Made by a program: the position numbers and the translations under genes. Of a DNA stretch of 64,000 nucleotides, positions 13,091 to 25,650 are shown one piece after another. Every line of letters starts with the position of its first letter. The stretch's first letter is position 1. Source of the stretch: Gordius sp. MW1 (taxonomy: Eukaryota; Nematomorpha; Gordioida; Gordea; Gordiidae). The notes below the pieces were generated by a model. That model was not told where the DNA came from. It ran no database searches and saw only the letters and a program-made list of their open reading frames with translations. The stretch is from positions 1,984,001 through 2,048,000 of the forward strand of contig OZ038532.1 of the NCBI GenBank assembly GCA_964036665.1, given 5' to 3'.

Positions 13091-13629
13091 TTAAAAAAAT
13101 TTATATGAAATAAAAATTTCTCGTGTTTTATTATAAATATTAAATAGTGTTAAAATGGCAAACCTTTATCACATATTTAATTATTTTAATGGGTCTATTT
13201 TAATTTTCAAATTTCTTGATTTACACCGCCAGTTAAGCAATAATAAGTTAAAAAAATAATCATATAAAATTAAAAAAATAGCATACCATATTATGCTTGA
13301 ACATTCTATGACCTAACCTAAACTTTTTTGATAAATTCTGTTAATATATAGATAAGATATATGAAATTAAAAGCGGTTAAGACCGTCTGAATAAATTTAT
13401 CTAAAGGTCAGAAATAAATAAAAAAATCTTTTTAAAAAAAGATAACAGTGTGGTGTTTATTTTTTTGTAAAATAAATCAGAAAATCTAATTTAACTATTC
13501 TAAATATAGGTATATCTTTGTACCTTTAATTAATTTCCCTTAATTGTATCCCTTTTTACAGTTTGCCACTATTTAGATTGCCACTTTGGTAAAGTATTAA
13601 CAAATTATGTTGAAGTATAAAAGAGATAA

Positions 13630-14562
13630 CACTGGTGTACAAAAAAAATTAACCGGAAAACGGTTAGCATATTCCGATAGAGTTTTTTGTGGTGAACACA
13701 AATATGTTTTTCATTTTTTTCCTATACGTCAAGTTTTTAGATATTTCGATTCAAAGTTGCGAAAATGACCGTTTTTGACCTTTTTCGATGCTCAATAGAG
13801 CGATATTGAATGACTTAAAATTTTTTTATACCTCTAAGCGGTAGAACCAACTTAGAGTAAAACATTGAAAAATAATTTTTTTCCCTATTGTTTTTACTTT
13901 TTCCAATATATCGAATATTCAATTAGTCCCTATGATAGCGGCATCCTTTGAGCCTCCCTCCTCCCTCTCTATCTAATTGGGTTTATAACTCTATACTCTT
14001 GATGCATGTGAGTGATTGATGGATGATGTGGGGGTGGGGGTGTGTAAAAGTAGTGGCGTAATACGAGCTATTCCTCTAGTAGAGAGGGAGGATGACAGGC
14101 GTAGTAGTAGGAATAGTTCGTATTAACCCACTACTCTTGCACCCACCACACTCATCAATCACTTACATGCACTAAGGGTATAGTTTTATATAAGCATATA
14201 AGCCAGTTAGATATAGAGAGAGGGAGGCTCAAAGGATGCCTCGATTTCGCATAGGGACTAATTGCATTTTTGATATATTGGAAAAAGTAAAAACAATATG
14301 GGAAAAAATCATTTTTGAATGTTTTACCCTAAGTTGGTTCTACCACTTAGAGGTTTAAGATTTTTTTAGCTATTCTATATCGCTCTATGGAGTGTCAAAA
14401 TGGATCAAAAACGGTCATTTTCGCAACTTTAATCGAAATATCTAAAACTTGACGCATAGGAAAACAACGAAAAACATATTTGTGTTCACCACAAAAAACT
14501 CTATCGGAATATGTTGACCGTTTCCCGGTTATTTACACAAGACCATTATTTGTTGTCCAGTG
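13630..14562. mobile_element. 933-bp palindromic foldback MITE
   Basis: The left arm (13,630 to about 14,080) and right arm (about 14,110 to 14,562) are inverted copies over nearly their full length; examples are CACTGG at one end against CCAGTG at the other, AACCGGAAAACGG against CCGTTTCCCGGTT, and AGGGAGGCTCAAAGGATGCC against its complement. Only about 30 bp in the middle are unpaired. TA occurs at both borders, so a Tc1/mariner-type TA duplication is possible but unproven. No coding sequence. The transcript would fold into a roughly 450-bp hairpin. Confidence 0.75.
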
Positions 14563-14939
14563 TATTTATCGACCTAACAGAATCCTTATCCCACGAAAGA
14601 ACATTATATTGAACAATAGACTAGAGAGATAATAGCGCTTTACACAAATTTAGATGTGAAAAGACAACTTTTATGCGTTATAGACATACTTTTCAAACTT
14701 TAATTGTTTAATAAAGACTTTATTAAAAATACAAAATTCAAAAAAATGAATCGATAACGATGTAATCAAATCTAGAAGTCAGCATGGACCGCTCCTAGCC
14801 GGCCTGTGCCCAAAGGACCTTGGGCCAGAATAGACCTATAAAAGAGTGAATAAAAAGGTAGGCCGGTTGGGCCTAGATAAGTGAAGTTGAAATGCACTTA
14901 ATAGCTATGTTTAAAAAAATACATTTATTATAATATACC

Positions 14940-16760
14940 AGGGCTTCGCCCATGATAGGCAGCGGATTAGGGAGCTGCGCCCTCAACATTCCGTCATGGT
15001 CCGACTTGGAGTTCGGTTTATCCTTTCGGTACATGTGCCTAGTTTTGGGGTATTGTTTGTACACAACTTATCTATACTTTGTATAAATGTAGCACATTTG
15101 ATATGCAATTTATGCACGAGATAGAGGGGAAAGATAGAGAATGCCTATGAAGTGGAGGAAGCAATGGTCAAGCAGGGAGTCAGAGAAATTAACACATTGT
15201 TGGCCTAAAAGTTAGCCGCCCAAACCAACAAATACTCACACAAGAAAGCGACTGAAAAATAATTACAAATGTTAAGTAAGAGGTTGTTGCAAAAGGTATC
15301 ATTTATTAAATATTGATTAGATGAAAGTAATCACATATTATCCTTACGGGAAGCCGTATAAAAATAGGCATATAATAAATACATAGCGATGCCTGTTTCG
15401 ACGGCGCACATTCAAAAATGTCACAGGTGCTCAAAAAAATTAATAATAGGCTTGAAAAAGGCCAAATAGGCTATAATAATATAAGGACAAATTATAGAAA
15501 AAAAATATTTTTGATTTACACTTTGGCCTGTTGTCATTTTTTCTATTGGTAGCAGTCAGCAGACGGTCAAAAATCATATAATACATAAGGGCTAAATAAT
15601 AAAAAAACGAAAAATATTTCCAATCTCACTTTGGCCAGTGGTAATTTTTTCCATTGGTCAGTAACCAGCAAACGGCCAGAAAGCTTATATTATTAATCTT
15701 ATTAACAAGAACAATATATTATCAACGCAAAATTCAGGTTATTAACAAAAATAAAACAAGATAGTTAATTGGCCCTCTCCGAGATTCGAACTCATATCGG
15801 TGGAGACATAGGCTCTTGTTAAAGGTGCGGTGAGACGTGGGAAATATTTGTTGTTATTGGGCATCGTAATGAGGATGGCTTAATCGATTCCAAGCCGTCG
15901 CAGGGGTAAACACGACGAAATATGAGATAAATTTGACGTAGGCATATCGGTGCTAAAAAATAGGCTCTTTTTTGGCGAGAGGGTAAGGGGGGGGGGAGCA
16001 AATCTAGAGGGAAAAATTAAAGCCAACCAGCGGTCATTATTATAAATTTTCAGGCCAAAAATTATTATTTTTTGTTTATTTAAAGCTAGATACCATAAAT
16101 GGTGAAACGTGAGGCACAAAAATAAAGATAAATTTGGCCTTTGGCCGGGGTCAGATAAAGTCGAAATAAGCTACGGGTATCATCAATTTACAGGGAATAA
16201 TTTAGACATTTTGGCAATCATTCCTTATAGAGAAACAACCTAGATAAATTGGCAAAAAAAATTCACAAAGCAACAAAGCAATAAACCAGAATTTTGGCCT
16301 TTGGCCGGGGTCAGATAAAGTAGAAGTAAGCAACGGTCATCATTAATTTGCAAGAAATTATTTAGAGAGTTTCGCAATTACCCGTTATAAAGCAACAACC
16401 TAGACAAATTAGCAAAAGAAATTATTAAAGCAGCAAATATAAAAAGTAATTTACCAGAATTTTGGCCTTTGGCCGGGATCAGATAAAGTAGAAGTAGGCA
16501 ACGGTCATCATTAATTTGCAGGGAATTATTTAGCCAATTTAGCAATTATCCGACATATAGCAACAACCTAGACAAGTTGCCCAAATTAGTCGGGCACAAA
16601 AAAATAATGGAATTTGGGCTCGGGCGAGATCGAAAAAATTATAGGCAACCAGCGGTTATTGGCTAGTCTATTTGCAAAAGCAAAATAAAAGTGTTTCACA
16701 GAAGCATATGTCCACAGTCATTAAAAACCCGTCAAAGTTTCCACAGCAATTATTGAAAAA
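14940..16760. mobile_element. Foldback-like element, isolated left arm
   Basis: Outer block (TTGGAGTTCGGTTTATCC, CTAGTTTTGGGGTATTGTTT), then a TATGCAATTTATG block, two TTTGGCC(A/T)GTGGTCATTTTT-type monomers at 15,520-15,690, then three or four longer units near 16,130-16,650 built on TTTTGGCCTTTGGCCGGGG and CAACGGTCATCATTAATTTG. The same blocks occur in inverted order at 60,500-61,785. No gene. It contains the tRNA-like fragment at 15,770-15,835 as an internal insertion. Confidence 0.6.
15770..15835 (-). ncRNA. tRNA-like 3' half, tRNA pseudogene or SINE piece
   Basis: On the minus strand the sequence GAGTTCGAATCTCGG looks like a tRNA T-arm with an internal B box, preceded by GTCTCCACCG and followed by GAGAGGGCCA, which resembles a tRNA acceptor 3' side. 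The 5' half, including an A box, is not visible, so it is not an intact tRNA gene. A tRNA-derived SINE or a truncated tRNA copy are both possible. Confidence 0.4.
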
Positions 16761-17812
16761 TTACAAGTTGGAATCGATTTACCGCCAGGAGGGAAATCAA
16801 GAATAGGTTAAATCACTACCATGGATTATTTAATTTTACAAAATTTGAGACATTTCATGAATCCATACATACCTATATTAATTCAAATTAAAATGATAGT
16901 TTTTTAAAAATCTATGATAATATTAGAAGATTTATATTTATTAATCTGTATCACTCACTATTCAGCGCTTTAGTCAAGCGCCTTTTCTTTCTTGGAAAAT
17001 TAAAATTATATGAAAAGTGCACGAATTAGATGACAATCTTGAATATTATGTCGTATTGAAATTTGATAATTTTTACAATAATTTGATATTATTACTTTGA
17101 TCAACATATTTTTTGTAAATTAAAAAAAGTCTCTAAAGAACCTTAAATGTATTCCCTAAGGTAAGTAACTTGGACTGAATTTAGTTTAGTTAAATTAAAA
17201 AAATGCAACTGTAGTTGAAAAATTATTTAAAATTAACTGAAACCTAACTAGTTCCGTGGTAAAGGAACTATAACATTGGCCCAAAAAGCATTATTTATAG
17301 ATTAGGGAAATTGCATAGGCGAAGCCATTAAATTTTAAATAATAAAGTTAATGCCATCGCTTGTGCTATTGCGTGTTTGTAAATTATTATTTTCATGCGC
17401 TTTTTTAAATTTAATCAATGAAACTAGTATTTACATGCCTATCACGATGGTGTATTTAGTTTACTATTTTTTATTTAGGAATGTATTTAAATTTTAAAAA
17501 ATATTAAAAACGTTAATGATCTTAATTACCAACATATTGAACCTTGATAGGATCCAACAACTCATCGTCATACTAATTTTATTATATTTATATATTAAAA
17601 TTGAGGATGGTAAATTAATTTGGATATCTTAAAATATATTCTTTGTTAACAACAATTAATATCGATTAAGATCAACGAGGGAGGGGTTTCAATTTATCAG
17701 AAGAGAGTAAGGATATACATAAGTTCGTTTAAAAATATTGATATTTTTGTAAATTCTTTTTGGGAAAATCTTTTATTTTAATTGGGTATTACATATATTA
17801 GACGCTAAAATA
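16761..17812. other. AT-rich non-coding stretch
   Basis: Nothing recognised between the two foldback-type elements. Confidence 0.5.
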
Positions 17813-20800
17813 AAAACTCGGGCCTTCGGCCCTCGTGGGAAGGGGGAGGGGAGAAGGGGAGGGGAGAAGGGAAGGGGGGAATGGAAGGGGGGACGACTCA
17901 TCTTTACTTCGTATAAATGTATCATATTTGCTATGCAATTTATGGGCGAGAAAGGTGGGAAGGGGCGAGAATGCCTATAGGGGGTATTAAATGCCTAATG
18001 ATTAATTAATTATTTATACAAATTTTCCATTAATAGGCAAAATGTAATATAGGCAAAATGTAATATAGGCAAGGGTTAGGGTTAGATTTAGTGTTTGCAT
18101 CTAGTTGCGTATTACATTAGTTTTACGGCCTTTAGTGATTATGGGTCTATCAACATTATATTATAAAACTTCACAATGTTAAGAATTGGCAGAATTGTTG
18201 GGAGAAATTTTTGTTGAATTTGAACAATTTTTAATTAAAAAAATCAAAAATTTGGCGAATAATCATTTTTTCTCCATTGGTCAGTACCAACAGATACTCT
18301 ATAAGTCAATGATAGCCAAAAAATCGGGGAAAAAAACTTGATGCTCACTTTGGCCAATGGTCATTTTTTTCCATCGGTCAGCAGCCAGCACACGGTAAAA
18401 ATGGATATAAATTCATAAGAGTCAAAAAAAAACGAAAAAAAAATTTTCGAATTACATTTTGGCCAATGGTCATTTTTTCTTTGGTCAGCAGCCAGTGGAC
18501 GGCCGAAAAGTCGTATTAGCAATGGTAGTAACAGGAACAATCATAATAGTCAAAAAAAAAGAAAAAAGAAACTTGGATTCACATTTTGGCCAATGGTCAT
18601 TTTTTTCAGCAGCCAGCAGACGGCCAAAAAGTCTTATTATCAATGGTAGTAACAGGAACAATCATAAGAGTCTAAAAAAACTCCGAGATTCTAACCCAAA
18701 CCCTTGTAGTGGAGGGCATAGGGTAATTATAGCAATTAAAATCAATGTTACCCAATTCAAAAACGAATAGATATACTTATGCATTAATTTAACGTAGCAA
18801 TTAAAACCCGACCCCGCCCGAAAGCGAGGGAGATAGAGATGAGGGGTGGGGCACCTCTTATGCATTAATTTAAAAAATAACACAGCGAGGGAGATAGAGA
18901 TGAGGGGTGGGGCACCTCTTTCTCATGCATTAATTTAAAAAATCGATAACCTAATATACCCAATGCAAATAGATAGGGAGGGTAGACAACGGACAACGGA
19001 CGGACAACCAAAAAACGAGCCCATAAATTGCATAGCAATTAATAATGATTGCCACAGCGAGCGGGTTTTGAATATAATATGATTTATTAATTGCTATACC
19101 ATTTACCTTAAAAACGATATATATATCGATAAATGTAATGGGAGGGGAAGAAAAAAGAGATGGAGATAAGAAAAGAGTAACAATATTCAAAAAGATTCCC
19201 TCACAAATTTTTCCATTGTACTAAAACATTTGAGAACGTTAAAATAAATTAACTTTACTATATTAATTGCTATGCAATTTATGGGCTCATTATTTGGTGT
19301 CCGTCCGTCCGTCCGTTGTCCGTCCGTTGTCCGTTACCCTCCCTATCTATTTGCATTGGGTATATTAGGTTATCGCTTTTTTAAATTAATGCATGAGAAA
19401 GAGGTGCCCCACCTCATCTCTATCTCCCTCGCTGTGTTATTTTTTAAATTAATGCATAAGAGGTGCCCCACCCCTCATCTCTATGTCCCTCGCTTTCGGG
19501 CGGGGTCGGGTTTTAATTGCTACGTTAAATTAATGCATAAGTATATTATATAATAAACATAAATAAAAGTTGTTTACTTTTTAATTGCTATGCAATTTAA
19601 CTAGTTTTGGGGTTAGAATCCCGGAGTTTTTTTTGACTCTTATGATTGTTCTTGTTACTATCATTGATAATAAGAATTTTTGGCAGTCCGCTGGCTGCTG
19701 ACCAATGAAAAAAATGACCATTGGCCAAAATGTGAATCGAAATTATTTTTTTCGTTTTTTTTGACTTTTATGATTGTTCCTGTTTCTACCATTGCTATTA
19801 TGACTTTTTGGCCGTCCGCTGGCTGCTGACCAATGTTATATAATAAACATAAATAAAAGTTGTTTACTTTTAATTGCTATGCAATTTAACTAGTTTTTGG
19901 GTTAGAATCCCGGAGTTTTTTTTGACTCTTATGATTGTTCTTGTTACTATCATTGATAATAAGACTTTTTGGCCGTCCGCTGGCTGCTGACCAATGAAAA
20001 AAATGACCATTGGCCAAAATGTGAATCCGAGTTTATTTTTTCGTTTTTTTACTATTATGATTGATCCTGTTACTACCATTGCTTTCATAACTTTTTGGCC
20101 GGTTGCTGGCTGCTGACCAATGAAAAAAATGACCATTGGCCAAAATGTGAATCGAAATGATTTTTTCCGTTTTTTTTGACTATTATGATTGTTCCTGTTA
20201 CTACCATTGCTATTATGACCTTTTGGCCGTCCGCTGGCTCCTGACCGATAGAAAAAATGACCATTGGCCAAAATGTGAATCAAAAACTTTTTTTTCGTTT
20301 TTTTTGACTATTATGAATTTATATCCACTTTTACCGTGTCCTGGCTGCTGACCAGTGGAAAAAAATGACCATTGGCCAAAATGTGATTCGGAAATTTTTT
20401 TTCGTTTTTTTTTACTCTTATGAATTTATATCCACTTTTACCGTGTGCTGGCTGCTGACCAATGGAAAAAAATGACCATTGGCCAAAGTGAGCATCAAAT
20501 TTTTTTTTCCGTTTTTTTGGCTATCATTGACTTATAGAGTATCTGTTGGTACTGACCAGAAGAGAAAAAATGACCATTGGCCAAATTTTTGATTTTTTTA
20601 ATTAAAAATTGTTCAAATTCAACAAAAAGTTTCTCCCAACAATTCTGCAAATTCTTAACATTGTGATGTTTTATAATATAATGTTTGTTAGACCCATAAT
20701 CACTAAAGGCCGTAAAAACTAATGTAATACGCAACTAGATGCAAACACTAAATCTAACCCTAACCCTTGCCTATATTACATTTTGCCTATAAATGGAAAA

Positions 20801-21024
20801 TTTGTATAAATAATTAATTAATCATTAGGCATTTAATACCCCCCTATAGGCATTCTCGCCCCTTCTCACCTTTCTCGCCCATAAATTGCATAGCAAATAT
20901 GATACATTTATACGAAGTAAAGATGGGTCGTCCCCCCTTCCCTTCCCCCCTTCCCTTCCCCCCTTCCCTTCTCCCCTCCCCTTCTCCCCTCCCCCTTCCC
21001 ACGAGGGCCGAAGGCCCGAGTTTT
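17813..21024. mobile_element. 3.2-kb foldback-like element with long inverted arms
   Basis: Ends are AAAACTCGGGCCTTCGGCCC and its reverse complement. The arms stay inverted inwards through the GGGTTAGGGTTAG block, a TTAGTGATTATGGGTC block, tandem monomers, a GAGGGGTGGGGCACCTCTT block and a GCCCATAAATTGCATAGC block; the unpaired centre is about 19,045-19,255. Each arm contains tandem units based on TTTGGCCAATGGTCATTTTT and CAGCAGCCAGC, 98 to 128 bp apart in the right arm. No transposase is visible. Open frames here (up to 137 codons) are translations of the repeats. Organisation matches foldback transposons; a target duplication could not be fixed. Confidence 0.7.
19546..20125. repeat. 290-bp direct duplication inside the right arm
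   Basis: The block beginning TTATATAATAAACAT at 19,546 recurs at 19,836 with the same following sequence (AGTTGTTTACTTTT, TTAGAATCCCGGAG, then monomer sequence). It lengthens the right arm relative to the left, suggesting unequal exchange between monomers. Confidence 0.7.
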
Positions 21025-21149
21025 ATAATTATATTATCTTTATTCTTAATAAAAAAAACAATAATGTATAACAAATTTTTTGTTAATATTTTTAATTTAA
21101 TGTACATAAAGATCATCTGTATTTATTCCGAACAAAAAATTAGTAGATT

Positions 21150-22045
21150 ATAGAGATTGTTTGTAATTGATGAGGAGGTATAAAAGATGCTGATTTGAGT
21201 GCAATTGTTTTAAAACCAATGGTTTTCAAGAAAAGTGTGCGCATATCTCTATTTAATGCCAAAAATTTCTAAAAGTTCAGACAAAAATTGAGTGATACAG
21301 CCATATTTATCTCAGCATAATGCTTCACTAAGTTGTATGAATTATAAGTATTAAGAATTATCTTTATAGACATTGGTAATAGTGTTAGGATTAATAGAAT
21401 GTAAGTAATCGCCAATGAAACCGTCAGCTGGATGTCCGAATTCCACTTTACCTGATTCTTGAACGACAGCTGTGAATAAAGGGCTTGGCTTTACTTTTAT
21501 ACGAGCTTTATACCGACGTATAACGGAAAAATTCATGGCCAACATGATTAACATTGGGCCATATACGAAAGTAATTTCTTTCATTATTTTGTAAACTTGG
21601 TATCAGATATTGTCTATGATGACTGGATTTTTATCGTATAATAACCATTAAAACACATACTCAGTTTTTCTGGACAAGTTTGTATCTAATATTTGATTAG
21701 TTTTGCGTGTGGAACCTCTCAATGTAACCGGGGCGGTGATGAGCAAAGAGCTTAGGTAACACAATAAAACGGCCAACTGTACAGCTTAATACCGTATTCT
21801 ACGATAGTGAAATGGTTTGAAAACAGCAAGGTATTTATCAAATGTTAGAAGCAACGTCATGAGGAGGCTAGCTTTTGTAAGCCAAGCCTGTAGTAAAACA
21901 TTTATGGTATAAACGCTGATATTCCATCTAAGGGTGCATAATAGCGAACTTTTCACATAGATTAAATAGGATCTCATGATTAAATAAAAGTTTTCTATAT
22001 GCCCAGCGTTAAAAATGAAATGTTCAGCACGTAACAATACAAATT
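21150..22045 (-). pseudogene. Relic of a class A (rhodopsin-like) GPCR
   Basis: The minus strand reads as a GPCR from about TM2/TM3 to the tail. Seen: TM3 with LLLTFDKYLAVFKPFHYRRI (the DRY-box equivalent DKY), TM4 (LAVLLCYLSSLLITAPV), an extracellular loop, TM5 (YGPMLIMLAMNFSVI), then, in a shifted frame, a TM7-like segment (EINMAVSLNFCLNF) and a basic tail (FLALNRDMRTLFLK). In-frame stops at 21,786-21,788, 21,648-21,650, 21,603-21,605 and 21,269-21,271, plus the lost TM6 and frameshift near 21,350, make it non-functional. TM1 was not found; an AG acceptor-like site (CTCATTTAG) lies just upstream. It is not a copy of the paralogues at 50.7 and 62.4 kb, since the TM3 and TM5 sequences differ. 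A peptide-receptor origin is plausible but unproven. Confidence 0.7.
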
Positions 22046-23313
22046 TCTAAATGAGTAATGATATATAAGGCGAAAGTTTGTAGTGGGATATACAAAAAAT
22101 TAAGAAAATGCTACTCTTTAGAAAGGGTAAACATTACCCTTCGCTTTAAAAAATCAAAACCTTTCACTATAAATTTGCCGACATTAATGTTTTTTGAAGG
22201 GTCAATTAGAAAAATGCTTTTAGGTCCCAAATTTTGTTTTCAAATTTTCAGTTTTACGGGTTATGTTAGAATTATTAATGACACTTTAAAGCTAAAAGGA
22301 ATTTTACCGACCTTAATAACATATACCTTAGTTTTTCATTGAGAAATTCATCTCCCAGTTATAAGTTATTGATAGACATATATAGCGCACCTAACCTAGC
22401 ATGTTATAGAAAATGGCGGCACGCACAATATAGCAGATTTTATTAAACCATGCCAGCTGCCAATCAGGCGATTAGGCTCAAAAAATTTTTTATACTGTAT
22501 TTAGTCTTCATGAATTATTTTTTCACTTTATATTAGATTGTACATCCAATTGGGTTAAGATCCCACTTCTGACACCATTTGTCGTGTCCTCGCGACATGA
22601 TCTACGAATTGAGGGGGAATCGGGGATTCGTTGGGCCGGCAAGTGAAACATTTTAATTCAGGCTGGTCACCATTTATAAGTCTTCCGAAGGCGGAATTGT
22701 TTTTTATTTAAAATACGATTATAAATTTTAGAATTATGGGAAAATAATTACTGCTACAAATTTAGAAAATCATTTCAGGCCTGGCAGTTCGACCAGCTCT
22801 GATAATACGATTATGGCCGGGCTGGCACTTAGAGGTTAGAGAGGGCCCGAACGGGCTATTTGTAATAAAATTAGGTTCGGGAAGAAAAATTTTAACAAAT
22901 CTCAATGTGTAAATTTTTAGAACTTTTTATAAATGTCAACTTAGACCTATCGCAAGCATTAAATGCCATCGAGTTACAAAGGTAAAAGAACTGAAAATTT
23001 TTTTAAGAAATCATGTTAACTCGTGGTAAATTATTGGGAAGATAATATGGTTTTAATGATTCCTTGAACAAATGCAAGACAATCACAAAGTGGGACCACG
23101 TTAACATTTTATATGTGTTGGGTTAGTATTTTCAAATTACTTTAGGATGAAATCTTAGCACATTAGCTTACATTTTTAGGTTCTATTTTAAATTTCCGTT
23201 AAACTAGGGTCACTTGAATGTAAAACTATCTAAACACATATATAGAAATCTTTTATTTAGGATTAAACATTTGTTTTATCACACATGTTATTACAATATA
23301 TAAAGACCCCCCT
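22046..23313. other. AT-rich stretch with GC-rich hAT-like scraps
   Basis: No gene. Short GGGCCCGAACGGGC-type pieces near 22,600-22,870 resemble the subterminal regions of the hAT at 23,314 and may be an older copy. Confidence 0.4.
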
Positions 23314-24710
23314 TAGAGGTCTGCATGGGCCGAAATTTTAGGTTCAAGCCCGGCCCATACCCGCACAAATATTATTATTTTTTGGCCCGAACCCGGCCCG
23401 CAAAAAATTTAAAAATTGCGCCGCATCAAGCCGGCACGAGTAAAAACATGTCTAAGTTGTTTCAAAATCATTATTTGTATAGAAACCATTTTATATTGTT
23501 CAAAAAATAACTTAGCTATAGCTTATAGGATGTAATTAAAAATTATAATTTAATATTGTCATTTAAAAATAAAAGACTATCTATTCTCAAACGATAATTG
23601 TGTTCTTCTCTGTTCTATAAGGCGAATTGCATTAATGAATGTGCGTTCACTCGTAGCACTGGTGGCTAGAATTGACAAAAACTGAAGCTAATTTTGCTAA
23701 GTTTTCGTAGCTTAAGTTGGTGTTCTTTCCACCATAAAGTTACATCTAGCTAAGCATCTTCAGGTTTTAGATTTAATTTAAGATAAATATCAGTTCGTTA
23801 AAATCGTGATCTTTTCCCTTTCATCATCCTCCCAAATGAATATATCTATATATGTATCACTAATTGTCTAGCGTTGCACACCTGAGCTTGTTTATAGGTG
23901 GACGGCTTATTAGAAGAGTCAAGATCTTCTTTCATGAATATCTTTAAATATTCTGATAAGGTAGTTTTTACGATTTTCATCTTCGGGTAGCATTTATAAC
24001 GTGCGACACTTAGGAACAAGAAAGGTTGATATTTTATGATAAATATCGATAATAAACTTTAAGATTAGCATAGTTTAGGCTCTTGATTTTAATTTATAGA
24101 CCTCTAAGTCAACAGGATAATAATTACACATGGAAGATGGAAACAAATTTAGGAAGATTTTTAATGATGTATTAAAATTAAAGGGTAATACCTTATAAAG
24201 TGTTAGTGTTTTTATCCACTTTTAACTCGATGCTTATCTTTCCATAAGGTGAAAGCCTATTGATTAATAGCTTAATATGTTTTTTGGAAATGCCTTCAAG
24301 TTTTTCCTTTAAATCTTTGCCAGATAAAAAGTTGAATATTTTATCAAATATCTCATTCAAACTTTTTATCATTAAATTTTTAAGTTCCACCAGATTTTAT
24401 TTTAAAAACCAAAAACTTTTTATCAGCAAGATAATAAGTGCATTTTTTTGTTTCTATATTATAATTATAGCATAAAGTTAAATAAATCAAATTTTTCCGC
24501 TTATCAAAGCCCAAGCCTGGTCCGCATTTTTTTTTATTGCTCGATTTTAGGCCCGGTGTAGCAGGTTAAAAATTCGCCAGGATATTTGTGCGCCGCAATT
24601 TGATTGGTTATAATCAAATTTGATAAATATGATTAGCGTGTGTTCATTACACGTGGAGTGGAGCGTATTTCAATTGGTTTCCTATCGCGTTTTCAATCGA
24701 AAAGCATTCA

Positions 24711-25065
24711 GGATATTTGTACAGGATATTTGTACACTACCAATTCTTACCAAGTAACCATTTAACTTAATAACTTTGATGTAATTATACTTTAATAGTA
24801 ACTTAAAAGCCAAATATTAGAAAAACTAAATTTTGCCAAGTATCCATCACATTTTTCCAGGATATTTGTACAGGATACTTGTACACTACTAATTCTTAGT
24901 AACCATTTAACTTAATAACTTTGATGTTATTATACTTTAATAGTAACTTAAAAGCCAAATATTAGAAAAACTAAATTTTGCCAAGTATCCCTTATCCACT
25001 TATACTTTCATAGGAACTTAAAAGGTAAAATATTAGAACACCACCAAATTTTGCCAAGTATCCAT
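24711..25065. repeat. Tandem array A, about 140-bp unit
   Basis: About two and a half copies of a unit starting CAGGATATTTGTACA and running through TTAACTTAATAACTTTGATG and AAATTTTGCCAAGTATCC. Lies inside the 7.5-kb hAT-type element. Confidence 0.75.
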
Positions 25066-25069
25066 TTAA

Positions 25070-25650
25070 CTTAACAAACCTTGGTGAAATTATACTTTAA
25101 TAGAACTTTGTTTGATATATTAGATCACTTAAATATTATTATTTTATAGTAACTTAAATGGTAAACTATAGTTGCAAATAACCTTTGTCTAATTATACTT
25201 TAATGAAAGTGAAACTTTGTTTAATATATTTGATTACTAAATATTATTATTTCATAGTAAATGGTAAACTATAGTTGCATTGCAAATAACCTCTGTCTAA
25301 TTACACTTTAATGAAACTTTGTTTAATATATTTGATTACTTAAATATTATTATTTCATAGTAACTTAAAGTGTAGGCTATAGTTGAAAATAACCTTTGTC
25401 TAATTATACTTTAATAAAACTTTGTTTAATATATTAGATCACTTAAATATTATTATTTTATAGTAACTTAAATGGTAAAATATAGTTGCAAATAACCTTT
25501 GTCTAATTATACTTTACTAAAACTTTGTTTAATATATTAGATCACTTAAATATTATTATTTCATAGTAACTTAAATTGTAAACTATAGTTGCATTGCATA
25601 ACCTTTGTCTAATTATACTATAACAAAACTATGTTTAATATTGTTCGCAA
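25070..25650. repeat. Tandem array B, about 105-bp unit, six copies
   Basis: The phrase CCTTTGTCTAATTATAC recurs at 25,182, 25,290 (variant), 25,393, 25,496 and 25,602, with periods of 103-108 bp. It shares the AATTATACTTTAATAG core with array A, so B probably arose from part of an A unit. Confidence 0.75.

Noticed and set aside
18065-18085. GGGTTAGGGTTAG resembling a telomeric repeat (also inverted near 20,750)
   Set aside because: Only two units and part of the inverted arms; not an interstitial telomere array.
18459-18770. 103-codon plus-strand open frame in the left foldback arm
   Set aside because: Mirror image of the repeat-derived frame on the other arm, so it follows from the palindrome.
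19870-20283. 137-codon minus-strand open frame in the right foldback arm
   Set aside because: The repeated peptide phrases (NGHFF, GQQPADGQKV) are direct translations of the tandem DNA monomers; no start context or domain.
17813-21024. Spaced repeats suggestive of a CRISPR array
   Set aside because: Monomers are 98-128 bp, contiguous and inverted in two arms, in a eukaryotic genome with no cas genes; spacers are not unique.
20844-21153. Pro/Ser-rich and Gly/Arg-rich open frames on both strands near 20.9-21.1 kb
   Set aside because: Translations of the CCCCTTCCC-rich terminal repeat of the foldback element.
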